A DNA stretch of 64,000 bases from positions 10,850,001 through 10,914,000 of the forward strand of contig OZ234494.1 of the NCBI GenBank assembly GCA_965153455.1, given 5' to 3'. The notes under the pieces were generated by a model. That model made no database searches and was not told the origin of the DNA. It was given only the letters and a program-made list of their open reading frames with translations. Made by a program: the position numbers and the translations under genes. The stretch comes from Sphagnum compactum. Its lineage: Eukaryota; Bryophyta; Sphagnopsida; Sphagnales. Positions 12,150-24,400 of the stretch are shown one piece after another (position 1 is the stretch's first letter; every line of letters begins with the position of its first letter).

Positions 12150-12703
12150 TCTGGCGAAATTTCGCATCCTGTGGGTGGAGGGGGGGCGGGGGGGGGGGGG
12201 AAGGCGATTGCAACTCATACAAAGGATTTTTTTGGGGGGAAAAATGGCCCAAAGTCGCCATATTTTTTAGGACAATAATTCTGAAATCGCCAGATTTAGA
12301 CAATAGGTTTCAACATCTAGCCAAAATATAGTTGGATTCTCAACCCCAAAAATCTATTCTCCACTTTGACCTGTAGCCAAATTTGGCTTTGGCCACTTGT
12401 GGCTGATCGATCACTAGGAGGGTTTTTTTTTGGTTTTTTTGGGTTTTTTTTTTTTTTTTTTTCAATTTTTGTGGGGTAGGTTCATTGGCGGTCAGAGAGA
12501 AAAGTAGAATTTCTTTTGAAACCCCACCTAGTGGTGAATCCAACATGCAAGAACCTAGGGTCTAAATATGGCTATTTCAACTGTTTTTTCCTAGAAAAAT
12601 TATGGTGACTTTGGTCCATTTTTTCAAAACAAATTCCTTTGTACTAGGTAGTCACGCACACCTTTTTTTGTTTTTTGGCACGAAGTGATGAAATTTCGCC
12701 ACA
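12150..12703. repeat. MITE-like dispersed repeat, copy A (TIR TGGCGAAATTTC)
   Basis: The left end TGGCGAAATTTCGCATC and the right end GATGAAATTTCGCCA are inverted, and each is flanked by a T-run or A-run. Between them lie the family core AGCCAAATTTGGCT (12375-12388), TAGACAATAGGTTTC and GCCAAAATATAG. A 20-bp G-rich run begins near 12179. The element ends about 300 bp before the CHLP start codon. Related copies lie near 24861, 35018, 41725, 45805 and 58140. No transposase is encoded. Confidence 0.7.
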
Positions 12704-12951
12704 AAAAAAAAAGAAAAGAGTGGAATAAGCGAGTGAAAAAATCAGGTAAGAAAAAGGCGAGAAATAATGAGCCAGATAACCTTACCCTTATCTGTACCAA
12801 ATGGGCCATTGATTGGACAGCAGAGAGCCAATCAGGATCGCGGTGGCATGCCAACAGCCCTTCGTTGTTTTCATCGCCTCTCGTTTTTGGCCATAGCGAC
12901 CAGGTCTCGAAACCTGCAACAACCCAAGTGCCAAGCGAGAGCTCTTCCGCA

Positions 12952-12990
12952 GAAGAGAAGAGAAGAGAAGAGAAGAGAGAAGAGAAGAGC
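12952..12990 (+). promoter_or_regulatory. GA-rich 5' leader of CHLP
   Basis: An AGAAG/AGAGA purine repeat lies directly before the CHLP ATG at 13006. It is probably part of the 5' untranslated leader; GA-rich leaders are common in plant photosynthesis genes. The upstream in-frame ATG at 12685 lies within the flanking MITE-like repeat and is not favoured. Confidence 0.45.
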
Positions 12991-13005
12991 AGCGCAAGCG
13001 CAGCG

Positions 13006-14616
13006 ATGGCGGGTTGTGTGCAAGCAGCGGCGATGGCGAGCTCGGGAGTGTCATTCACTGTGTCATCGTCTTTATCCTCTACTCATGCTTGTTCTGTGGC
13101 ATCTGAAGCGGCGCAAGCTTTTGTGAGAGCCGATGGAGGAGCTTGCAAGTCGTCGCTGCGCGTTTTGTCATCTCTCTCCTCTTCGTCTAAGCACAGTTTG
13201 AAGACGTTCGAGGGTTTGCGCTTTTCCCCTCTCTCTGCTGCTGCAGCTGTTTCTGAGGTGAAGGGTCTTCAGATGCCCGCGCAAGGAAGCGAAATGGGGC
13301 CACGTCGGACGACCAGTACTACTACCGTCGTTACTGTGTACGCGGGGAAGTCGAGTCCCAAGTTGCAAGGAAGGAAGCTGCGTGTAGCTGTAGTTGGAGG
13401 TGGACCTGCGGGAGGGTGTGCTGCAGAAACCCTCGCCAGAGGAGGAGTTGAGACTTTTCTGATCGAGAGGAAATTGGACAATGCGAAGCCTTGTGGAGGT
13501 GCCATTCCTCTCTGCATGGTGAGTGAATTCGACTTGCCGCCGGAGATTATCGACCGCAAGGTGACGAAGATGAAGATGATCTCGCCTTCCAATGTGGCTG
13601 TGGATGTGGGTAGAACCTTAAACGATGATGAGTACATCGGTATGGTGAGGAGAGAGGTGCTGGACTCTTTTCTCCGTGAGCGTGCCGAGAAGAACGGCGC
13701 AACTGTCATCAATGGCTTGTTCTTGCGGATGGAAGTGCCCAAGGACGAAGAAAGCCCTTACATTCTGCATTACACCAAGTTCGATGGCGCTTCCAAGATG
13801 GGGACTCCCGCTGTTCTCGAGGTCGATGCTGTCATAGGAGCCGATGGTGCCAATAGCCGAGTTGCCAAAGACATTGACGCCGGTGAGTATGACTATGCCA
13901 TTGCGTTTCAGGAGAGGATCAAGATCCCGGAGGATAAGATGGAGTATTACGAGAACTTGGCTGAGATGTACGTGGGAGACGATGTTTCTCCAGACTTCTA
14001 TGGCTGGGTTTTCCCCAAGTGCGACCATGTTGCCGTGGGAACTGGCACAGTGATCAACAAGCCAGCCATCAAGAAGTACCAGACTGCAACACGCAACCGT
14101 GCCAAGGACAAGATTGCAGGAGGTAAGATCATCAGAGTTGAAGCTCATCCCATCCCTGAGCATCCAAGACCACGCAGGGCTAGCAACAGGGTGGCATTGG
14201 TGGGTGATGCAGCGGGCTATGTCACCAAGTGTTCAGGAGAAGGCATCTACTTTGCAGCAAAGTCTGGTCGCATGTGTGCAGAAGCCATTGTCCAGGGCTC
14301 GGCTAATGGAACAAGGATGGTGAATGAGGCGGATTTGAGAGTGTACCTGGAGAAGTGGGACAAGAAGTACTGGGCCACCTATAAAGTTCTGGATATCCTC
14401 CAGAAGGTCTTCTACAGATCTAACCCTGCCCGTGAGGCATTCGTGGAGATGTGTGCTGATGACTATGTGCAGAAGATGACCTTCGATAGCTACCTGTACA
14501 AGGTTGTGGTGCCTGGCAACCCACTGGATGACATCAAGCTGGCATTCAACACCATTGGAAGTCTGATTAGGGCCAATGCTCTTAGGAAGGAATCACAGAA
14601 GATAACAGTAGGATGA
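13006..14616 (+). CDS. CHLP: Geranylgeranyl diphosphate/chlorophyll reductase, chloroplastic (intronless, 536 aa)
   Basis: The enzyme uses NADPH to reduce geranylgeranyl groups to phytyl for chlorophyll, tocopherol and phylloquinone synthesis in plastids. It is read as one uninterrupted exon. The first 120 or so residues are Ser/Ala-rich with few acidic residues, as expected of a chloroplast transit peptide. RKLRVAVVGGGPAGG follows, with the FAD dinucleotide motif at 131-137, then LIERKLDNAKPCGGAIP, the VIGADGANS block and VALVGDAAGYVTKCSGEGIY (GD at 400-401). These are hallmark segments of plant CHLP, and the C terminus ending in KITVG is close to the family end. The ATG at 13006 begins MAGCVQAAAMASS; the frame is open 107 codons further upstream, but that extension reads through a repeat and a GA-rich leader. 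An internal Met ten codons on could be an alternative start. Confidence 0.96.
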   Translation: MAGCVQAAAMASSGVSFTVSSSLSSTHACSVASEAAQAFVRADGGACKSSLRVLSSLSSSSKHSLKTFEGLRFSPLSAAAAVSEVKGLQMPAQGSEMGPRRTTSTTTVVTVYAGKSSPKLQGRKLRVAVVGGGPAGGCAAETLARGGVETFLIERKLDNAKPCGGAIPLCMVSEFDLPPEIIDRKVTKMKMISPSNVAVDVGRTLNDDEYIGMVRREVLDSFLRERAEKNGATVINGLFLRMEVPKDEESPYILHYTKFDGASKMGTPAVLEVDAVIGADGANSRVAKDIDAGEYDYAIAFQERIKIPEDKMEYYENLAEMYVGDDVSPDFYGWVFPKCDHVAVGTGTVINKPAIKKYQTATRNRAKDKIAGGKIIRVEAHPIPEHPRPRRASNRVALVGDAAGYVTKCSGEGIYFAAKSGRMCAEAIVQGSANGTRMVNEADLRVYLEKWDKKYWATYKVLDILQKVFYRSNPAREAFVEMCADDYVQKMTFDSYLYKVVVPGNPLDDIKLAFNTIGSLIRANALRKESQKITVG

Positions 14617-17529
14617 CACATTACGGCAGGCTTTTAAGGTGCAGCAGCATAGCCTCCAATGACACTAAGCTTCATAACATAGATTTGCTCTCTGTCTCTT
14701 GGAGTGTACTTATAATGGAAAAGAGAAAGACAGAGAAAGTGCGAGAGAGAGAGCCAGTTTACAAATTGCTGGTTGAGCTTGTGCTGGAAACTTTCAGATA
14801 TAAACAAAATTGCTGTTTCTTCTTGCATTTCATGGATGAAGTGGTTGTGAGTTTTCGTGATTTGTGAGAGCGAGCAAAGAATTTTACACATGCATTGAAA
14901 GCTCTTTTTTCTGTGGTGCAGAAAATGGAAGCAAGGAAGAGGACTTGTAGAGCTGGTTTGTTTGATCAATGTTTGAGGTTATTGCTGATGCTGTAACAAT
15001 CCAGTGTGTAATAACTGTATGGTCTCAGTATTTTTTAACTAGGAATGAGGTAGAATTGACAGTTGAAGGAAGAGTTTTGGAGGGCCTGTCAAAGCGCTCA
15101 AGAAGATGGCTGCGGAATGTAAGGCAAGGAGAAGCTCTGGTAGTGCCTTCTGGGAGCTCATTTTCTGTTTCTAGGAAGAATTTATGCAAATCTTTTGTCA
15201 TGGCCATGCTGTTCATTTTGATAGGTACAGCAGGTCTCTTGCTGTGATGACTTGTCTCTGACCATTGGCTTCAATGGCCCATTGTGGAATCCCTTCAAGC
15301 TAAGGACCCAAACCGAAGCATTCTACAATCAAAGAAATCATTGTACTAATCCTTTACACTAGTGGTGGGTCTGAGAATCATGTTGAGAGGGAGCAGAGGG
15401 TTCTTAGGATTGTGCCTCTGCACTTTGGTCTTGTTTTGTGCTGGTTGATATCATGCAGATGTCTCTATTTCTGTATCAAGAAAAACTGAGAAGTGCTCAG
15501 AAAGCAGCAGCAGTGAGTTTCCTGAGGTCTGGATATGTACACAACCTCAACCTTTCAATCATTGGAATCTTTATGGATGGTGAGGTTCAACTCTGGACTG
15601 TTTGACAAATTTGTCCTCTATTGTATGGCAAGGAGAGAGTCTTTGTTGTTGCAGAGTTGTTTCCTTCTATGATCAGTTGCATGTAAATTAATTGTAGTAC
15701 TCGGGATTTTTAGAGTTCTGCTTTCTATGTGTAACAAGCAATTGTGGGGATTCATCCAGCTAAAGGGCAGATGCTTTTGATCGGAAGGATTTGTTGGACA
15801 TTTGAGTCAACCTTGCAATGGAACTTACTGGTTGAAATTGGAATTAGTTCACCACGGTGAGGCACCGCCACTGTTCAAAGAATGGACAGAAACTGGTGGT
15901 GTGTAATCCTTATGTTTGAATGTATGGCAGATGGAAGGAATGCTGTAAATCAAGGGGTGTGTCACACTGTGGCCTTGCCATTTACATTAAAACATATCTT
16001 GAGGCAAAAGAATAATTATGGAAACTCAAATATTTCACCATGCAAAAATATAATCTTCAAAAAATCCTCTAAAAGAAACCAAAATCCTTCAAGATATTAC
16101 AACTCTATAACTAATCTAAAGTTTCAACACAAGCCAACATATCATCTTTCAAAAATCCTCATATTAAAGTAGACCTATTATTACCCAGGGGCCAAGAATA
16201 TTTTCATAAGTTTGAAATAAACTTAATGATTATAAAATATTCAAAAGAACTTCTAAAACAATGTAATTAGCATTTTTGTTGTTCAACGGACTTTTAGAAG
16301 AACTTGAAAAGATTTGAAAATGACTTATTTATGGGAGTTTTTTTTAAGTATTCCATTATATAATGCAACATTTTTTTGGGTCAAATTTTTTTTATGTTAA
16401 TTTGTAAATCATGATTCCAATAATATTTTGTTTGAATAATTAATACAATGTTGTTGATGTGACCCATTATTTGTCGATGTAATCAGTAAAATGTCTTTTT
16501 AAATCACTCCTTTTAAGCAATTCAATAAGGAGTTGAGTATGAGTCATTTTATTGTGAATGTGCCCTTCTACTCTTTTTTTAACCCCAGTGCACTTGAGTT
16601 TGTTTTAGTTGTTGTTCAAAGGCTTGCTACTTGAAGGTTATTTGAAGGTTGCTTGAAGCTTGTTCAAAAGGTGTTATTCGACATTTTTTTCAAAAAAATT
16701 ATTCCAAGTTTGATTGAAAGTTTTTACTTGAAAGTCTTAAATGTTTGTCACAATTGAGCTCATCAAACGTTTTTGAAGGTTTGAAAAGTTTTGATCCTTA
16801 CCACAATTGATTAAAAAGCAAATGTTTCTAAAGTGCCTTGTTTATTTTTGAAATTTGAGATTTGCTTGTGACGATGTTTAAACAATAGCCAAATTGAAAC
16901 ATTCACAATTTTTTACTATTTTTTGTTGAAACTTTCATCTGTTAAATTTTGGAGGTACATTTATTAGTTTCATGCCATTATTTTGAATGAAGACTTTGAA
17001 GGTGTTTTCCATCCAAGTTGTTTTATTTTTCTTTTAACATGCCATTGTATTGAACAAAGGATTTGGAAGTAAGTTTCATACACCAACTTTTTCTTTGTGG
17101 ACTTTATTTATTAGTTCAAGTGTGACATTTTGAGGTGTTGCTGGTAAGTTTCATACATCAATGTTTTTTTTTTTTGTGATTGTTGTATTTTCTTGATTAG
17201 TTCATGTGTGGCATTTGTGGTGCTACAAGTAAGTTTTATACACTAGAACATTTTTTTTGTGGTTACCAAAATTTCTTGATAAACTCAAGTGTTATATTTG
17301 AGTGAAACTGAAAAGATTGAAATTTAGATCACTACCTTTGAAATAGTCACAATTTTTGTGGTTTGTTTGTTGTTTGTTACATTTATGGTTGTCTATAGCT
17401 AACAATCCAATGGAATCAACAATTACAACCCACCCTTACATCAACCTAAGTTCCTAAGTTTGATGTTTGATAATGAAGATGAAAATGTGTTTGAATTTCA
17501 AACTCAAATCACTAATGGGTCACAAGAGG
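14617..17529. other. 3' flank of CHLP and AT-rich spacer
   Basis: The first kilobase is of normal composition and may include a long 3' untranslated region. From about 15900 the sequence becomes AT-rich with poly-T runs. A 92-residue open frame at 14969-15247 matches no family. No gene is supported. Confidence 0.4.
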
Positions 17530-18830
17530 TGTCATATTTACAAGTAGATGTTTTTTAGAGCTTGTCATTCCAAAGTTTTTGGCGAATCGACATATGGGTA
17601 CATGTTTCATTATTATATGAATATTGGGGTTTTTTTTGTTGTGAATGATGGTGCTACTATCAATTCATGTAACCCATAAGTCATGAGATGTGTGTCGTTC
17701 CATTGTGTTATAATGAATGGTGATGTTCACAATTTGGTACATGGGAAAAGCATGAAGGGGCTTGTGAACTACAACAAAGACCAAATGTGGTACTAATTCT
17801 TTGAAAAAACATGTTTTGACATTAATAAAATATACAAAGTGTGGGTTGTTGGTGCAGATAACCAAAGCTGCTAACTTGATCATAAAAAATTAACAAAAAA
17901 GGAAAACAATCCCTCCCTCACAAATCACAAAGTTTTTTGGTAGTCAAAGACCTTACAACAAATCAAATCTTATACAACTTGCATTTTTCAAAAATCTAGT
18001 TTTATATATCACAAAAGGATTTTTTTTTATTTTCTATTGAAAATTATTAATTAAGGCACATGGTTTTAAAATAGGCCTAACATGTTATCATTCCCTCCCT
18101 TATTTCAAGTGTTATTTATATTATTTCCTTTGATTTTTTGATGTCTTGCATTGGGCATGATATTTTTGCCATGGTGGCCAATTTTATCAAGGATGCATGG
18201 GGGCCCATTCATGTTGATACATGTATTTTTTAAATGCATAACAATACATGTGTAACCATGGTAGCTTAGGTATTGATTTGGTTTATTTGATAAAGTTATC
18301 GTATGTGAAAGATGAAAGGTCTAACCTAGTTATGATAATTGTTGCCTTAACATTTGTGGCATCTTGTTTTCCACTTCAATTGCCATGCCCAATTGTTGGC
18401 TTTTGTTTTCACCATGCCATGTCAAAAGTAGTGTAATATGTTATTGATGATGTCAAGATGTGTCTAGATTTATAATAATTAGCTTGAAGGGTGCACAAAC
18501 ATCATTATAAAGATTATAACATGGACTAAAATTTTTGAGAAGTAATGGCATGAATGAAAGGATTCTTACATTATTGTTGGGTTCTCACCTATAATGCTAC
18601 GAACTTTAATGAAAACAAGGTTTACATCATGGGTCCACTTGTTCCAAAAGACTTTGGAATATCAAAATGCAATTTCTATTCATTACAAGTGACAACAAGC
18701 TTTGCATTTGTCATCAAAAGTGTTGATTGACCAAACTTGAGTTGTTGTTCATGCCATTTGGGTGTAGTTTTGCAAACATCTACCAAATTAATTTAAAGCA
18801 TTATTTAATTTTTTGTATTTGACATGTTAG
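17530..18830 (+). pseudogene. Degenerate hAT-superfamily transposase
   Basis: Conserved blocks appear in order but in changing frames. SQRPYNKSNLIQLAFFKNLV is near 17941-18005. HDIFAMVANFIKDAW is near 18157-18201. KLSYVKDERSNLVM is followed by HHAMSKVV, a stop and YVIDD (about 18290-18450). TRFTSWVHLFQKTLEYQNAI lies near 18619-18680. This order matches plant hAT-like transposases (YVKDEGSNL, CFGHAFSKACQYA, TPVKTRFASKVI). The part at 17600-17880 may be the BED-type zinc-finger region but is weaker. Many stops and shifts make it an inactive fossil. No terminal repeats or target duplication were identified. Confidence 0.72.
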
Positions 18831-20089
18831 GAAATGTCAAAATAACTACAAATGGATTTTTTTATATACAATGTTATTTTCAATATATTTTTATATGTTG
18901 AAATTCTGAAATCAATTTAATGTGTAAAAAATACCCAAAAACACTTTCTAAATAGTTGTAATTAATGCTTTCGTAATGTAAAGGTGAGCATATTTAGGTT
19001 TTTTTAGACAAATTTTGAATATAAACCTTAACATAATAGTATTCCAAAAGATTCTTCATTTTCTCATATATATATGGATGGATGACCGACAGATGGATGG
19101 ATGGAAAGCTTCATTTCATCCCGACGTCCTTTACTATAAGTTTGAACCCCGTGCCTAATGCACAAGTGTGTGTGCATTTGATAATAGATATTACAAAATT
19201 ACAATTACAAACTACATTTCCAAAAACTCTTTATATACGACATTCCGCATGTATCTATCAAGACCCTGGCCGCTGAAAATCTTGATGTTTGCACTACTTG
19301 TGAAGGGTGAACTGGCACCTACACTGGTAAAAACCCTAAATTTTTTTAGGATGCTTCTAACCTTAGTAAATATGGCATCCTTAATACTAAATAAGTACCC
19401 CCAGTTTATATGGTGACGAACAGTTTTGGAAATAGAAAATTTCATGCAACCAATGGGAAGGCTCAGCATGCACTCAATAGGCCCAAATTTTTTAAGTTTT
19501 GGGTTGGGAGGGAAGGATTTTTTTTTTTCATTTTTCCTTTGTTCCCAACATGTTCCTTTCAAATTCCCAATGGGTTCCTTAAGGGTGTGCCTAATAGCAC
19601 CTCCCTTTAATTCCATAGCATGGACTTGGGAGGGCACAACATTTTTATTCCAGGTTGAAGGAAGGGTTTTTTGCTCAGGAGGTGGTGCTTTTCTATTTAG
19701 GCAGGTTTGCATGAGCCCTAGTTGGCCTGCCAACAAGATACTTTCTAAAATGGGAGTTAACTTACATTTGAACACACAGGCCCTTCTCTTTTGGTGGTTT
19801 TCTTTTTTGATTGTGACATATATAAGCTAAAATGATGTGTCACGTGGAAGCCCCTATGCTTTTATTTAAATAGTGGGGATGACATAGCTGCATCCGTCCC
19901 GATGGATGACGGGACCCAAAGGTCATTTGCCCGTCCTCGTGCCTATTGTTCACCGTATTAACATTTTATACGAAAGGTATTGGCTCTTATTCAACAGTCC
20001 CACCCACCCGGGTCCCACCATCTCTGCGTTTATCCCGCACGAAAAATTTATCCAAAAATTGGTACGACTATGACCCGCTGTGTATAGTA
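18831..20089. other. Spacer with overlapping unrecognised open frames
   Basis: Open frames of 187 residues on the minus strand (19212-19775) and 134 on the plus strand (19426-19830) overlap. Neither shows family motifs or codon bias that would mark a gene. Nothing else was recognised. Confidence 0.3.
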
Positions 20090-20390
20090 GAACGGACCGT
20101 TGGATCTCACTACACAGACCATTGGATCTCAGAATCCCGGACCGCCAGATCCCAAAACACAAAAACCTCTGGATCTCACAGAAACGGACCGCTGGATCTC
20201 CGATAACGGACCACTAGATCCCCAAACTCCTGACCACTGGACCTGAGAAAAGACAGACCGTTGGATCCCAGAACACAGACCACTGGCTCCCCAGAAGAAG
20301 GACCAACGGATCTCAGGAAAACGGACCGTTGGATCCACAAATACAGACCTTTGGATCTCAAGAAACGGACCGCTGGATCCATAAAACCTG
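20090..20390. repeat. Minisatellite, 22-25 bp unit, about 13 copies
   Basis: The unit is close to CGGACCGYTGGATCTCAGAA, repeated with substitutions about 13 times. The best copies read GGACCGTTGGATC or GGACCGCTGGATC. It is more GC-rich than the surrounding DNA. The unit length varies between 22 and 25, so no continuous reading frame is kept. Confidence 0.9.
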
Positions 20391-20644
20391 CTGAGTAAAT
20401 TTCCAAAATGGTATTAAGAAATAATTAAATAAGTAACTACTTAGTGCCCACCTTTGCTACCATACAACTGCTGCTCCATTCCCTTCAAGAGCACGCCTGC
20501 TCTTTTGCTACACCCACGCCTTTTCCTCCCTCCCCAAGAACCTAAATTGCTAGCATGTGCAAGTCTCGCTATATTTAGCTACTGTCCGTAGCTACTGTCC
20601 GTCCGGATTCAGGGGAAGCTTCATTCTTCCTTTACTATATGTAA

Positions 20645-20668
20645 TATATATATATATATATATATATA
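20645..20668. repeat. (TA)12 microsatellite
   Basis: There are twelve uninterrupted TA dinucleotides. Confidence 0.95.
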
Positions 20669-21413
20669 ATATGCTTGTAAAGAAAAGTGGGTTAAGGGGG
20701 CAAGTGTGGTTCATGATCGAATGTTTGCACCCATTTGTGACACCTTGTTGCTAGTGGCCAAACAATGTGTTTCGAACCACAATCAAAGCTTTTAGTTGTT
20801 GTTAGATGCACTAGTTTTTACTTTCACCTTGTGTACTAATGTGAAAGGTTGAAGTGGTTATAATTCAAATTTTAAGTCAACAAGAGTTTAAGTTGAAAAT
20901 GATGGCACAAGTTCTCAATGTACTTGGTTTGTTTTTGAAATTTTGAAATTTTTTCATTAAAACCACAACACATAACATCTTGGCAATCATGTTTGACCCT
21001 TGCTTAAAAAACATAAAGGTTATTCAAAACTATAAAGGTAATTTATTGCTATTAAAATGGTTGCAAAATATGATACATGTCCATTTATGATTCAAGTTTG
21101 TTTTTATTTCAACTATACAAGGGCACTAGTTGAATTAACAATAGATGAAGATGATGATTTTTTCTTTGGGTAGGATCTATCAAATGATGGTGTAATCAAA
21201 TCTACCTTGAGAAATGAATTGCTATTGTTTTGTTGATTATGTTTACAACCCTTACAAACTGAAAACCCCTTGATTTGTGATGAAACCCTACTAAATTTTA
21301 TTAAAATAAAACACCCAATGGAGGGGCAAAACAAGGAACAAAATGAAAGGACCCATGTCTAGGCTAGAAAACTAGGTGGGCTAATAAGAAGAGTGGGAAA
21401 AAGTCATGTATTC
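20669..21413. other. AT-rich spacer
   Basis: No gene, RNA or repeat unit was recognised between the TA microsatellite and the C-run. Confidence 0.4.
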
Positions 21414-21432
21414 ACCCCCCCCCCCCCCCCCC
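21414..21432. repeat. Poly-C run
   Basis: A run of about 19 C residues lies just beyond the 3' side of the minus-strand reverse-transcriptase remnant. Confidence 0.9.
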
Positions 21433-21439
21433 TTGTCAC

Positions 21440-24400
21440 AAAAAGCATGTCAGAAAAGGGGAGGGGAGGGACACTAGAAAAAACACCTAGCCTATAAAAA
21501 GTAACAACCCGCCTCGAAATAGGTGGAGCTTGCACCTGCTACAATGCCACTAACACCCTCTACTTGTAAAACACATGTGAAATTGAAAGAAAAAGGCCTT
21601 CAGAGCCTTTTGCTACCCAAACCATGTTAACACAATGATGGAAAAAAGTTGGCTTGTTGATGTAAACACCCAAAGACTTCAATGGTAAGAGGGAAAAACA
21701 AGTTTGCGAACTATATCAATCTTGATGAAATCTTTTTTTTGTTTGAACCATCATTGTCGCGATCACTTCACAAAACAATGCAACACGCAAAACCAAGTCC
21801 CTTCTAATGAGGTCAACGATGACAACATCGGCCAACGTGTGAATGCCATCAAATGAAAGCACAATGTCGACCTGTTGGCATGAGAATTAAAGGGTAGGTG
21901 GAGGAGGAATGTGGGTCTAATCACGTGCAACATGAAAACTTACATCTCTTGCAATGGATGCAAATGCATCTTACATGGACATCATGAGACACCGTCCTTT
22001 CCCCACCATGAATGTAACGAAGGAGGTGAATCCCCATGGGGTCTAAAGGTTGGCCAAAAATGCAATGTGATAAACCAAGGGCCAATGAATGGGGAAGGCC
22101 CAACATGGTGCGCTTCGCAAAGGAGAAAACATCTAAAACCAAACAGAAAAAAGGGTGACTGGGTGGGTAGACAACCAAATGCCCATTTTTGACCCTACAC
22201 AAGAACTCAAACATGCATGATGTGAATCCCAAGAGAAGTCAAAAAGGATGTTGGAAAAGGAATGGTAGTATAATCGTTTTGGAACGTTTTCTTGAAGTTG
22301 ATGTACACCCTTCTTTGCAAGTTGTTCAAAGGGGGTTACACATAACATTGCCACCATAGGCTGAAGCTTTCGCACCAACCTCAAGTGGGTTTGGAATGAG
22401 AAGGAACTTGAATTGCTCACATTTATTGCCTCTAATAAGATTAAACGAAAGTCTACCAAGAATCTTAAGGTGATGATAAGGGCAATAAAAGCCCAACTCC
22501 CAAGATAAGTTGTCAACATGATAATTTTAGAGGAAATGAAGCCAACCTTGCCAAAAGAAATGGGGAAAAAGATTTGTTAATGCATTATGAAAGCCTAGGG
22601 GCACTCTAAAAAACCTTATCCTATGAGCCTCCCAAAAACCCCCATAAAGGTCGAATCAAAAGTCATAAGCTAATGCCAAAAACACAAAAAAAAAAGGGGG
22701 GGGGGGCATAGCAAATAGGAAACCCTCTTGGTGAAACACTAAAAAAGGTTGAAATTCTTTAAGGTGTACCAAAATCTTGTCACAAACCACCTTTTTTTGT
22801 CTTTTGTACCAATTTTTTTTATACCATGTAAAAACACATTTATAAATGATTATGATGGAATCTAGAATTGTAATGGTTTAAAATATAGTCCTATTGAAAT
22901 ATTTGACAACCTTTGATTCATTATTTATGGGGATCAAAACATAGGCTAAAAAAAAACTACAATAAGGATTAGGTTCCTTTTGTCCTGTGTGGTACACCTT
23001 AAAGGATTTTCACCCAAGAAGGATACCAAAAGCACCTTAAACATCCCCCAACCTTGGGAACACTTATGCATGGTGAACATCCTTGTCTGAAACAACCTGC
23101 AAAAAGGAAAAGGAGAAAGAACTGAAACCAAAGTGAACATCGAAAACCTTGACGCCATTGAGATTGTAGTAAAAACTAGAAAGAAGGGAAAACCCATGAG
23201 GGAGGCCTAAGTGGGACCAAACTAAGCACTTGTGGGGCTAAATGGCTAGCGCCATTGATGCTAATTGGGAGACAAAATGATAAAAAATAGAGTGATGATA
23301 GAAGTGCGGTCGAGGATGTGAGTATCATCAACCAAGGAAAGGAAGAGAGAAGAAGGAAAAACACTTAAGTAGCAACACAAAGCACAAAAATGGGTAAGAA
23401 CAAAAAAGGGCCCGACAAACAAATTGTCTTAACGCACACCAATAGACAAAAAGAGGATAGACAAATCTTTCGAAAGGAAATGATGATTACAAAACAAAGA
23501 AGACTCTTGAACAAAAAAAACACAAACAAAAGGGAAAAATTGTGATAACTTGCTTCTTGCCAATCAAAGCTCCTACAAGATGGCCTTATGCAAAGTGGAG
23601 TTGAAAGCATTCATGATGTCCACATGAAGCACCACCCAATTGGGATGGACATCTAAAGCGACTCAAATACCATGAACCATAACCGCACACCCGTCCTTAA
23701 CAACCACAACGAACTAATGTGGCAATAGGTGGGAAAAAAATGCATCACGGAACTGAAGACACAATGCCTTACACACAAGTTGATAAAACACCTCACCCGT
23801 TGTTATCAATTGAACACCACTTGTGGGTTTGGCCAAAGTCAAAAACTTAGCAGCACCAAAAATCCGAGCAACAAACCCTAGGATTCAGCCTACAGCCACA
23901 TGGGAACCGAACTAGTGGAATTATATGAAACCACTTGTTGAATCTATTAGGTTGAAAGAATCTTGGAGATGTTCAAAAACCATGCCTAAAAGACCCCCTG
24001 CTAACAAATGGGACAAGCGCATGAATGCCGACCTAAAAAGAAAGGTCAAAGTTTGCATTTGATTGAAAATTCGTCAATGAATCCAAGCAAGGGGAATCTA
24101 AGCCTGAAGGATGCAAAGTTTGCAAAACACTAATAATCTTTAAAAAGGTTATGGTTGGGGCAAGGGGGGTTAAAACTTTGGCAACTCATGCAAACTCCCT
24201 ACCACGCCCAAGGGCTAAGCTTTGCACAAGTTGACGAATGGGGAGAAAGATGGGCGTAGGATTTAGAGAAGGCACGGTCACTAAAGGGTCCCAATCCGTA
24301 AGTAGTGTTGCCGCAAACGCTTGTGCCTTGAGAAAATGCCCCACTTGAAGTTCTTCCCAATTTCCTGAAAGGAATTGTCAAAAACATATCTTGGTCTCCT

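Noticed and set aside
12685-13005. 107-codon upstream extension of the CHLP frame
   Set aside because: It reads through the right end of repeat copy A and a GA-rich leader, lacks plastid-targeting character, and the family begins near the ATG at 13006.
19212-19775. 187-residue minus-strand open frame
   Set aside because: No family motif or exon context was found, and a plus-strand frame overlaps it. It looks like a chance open frame in biased DNA.
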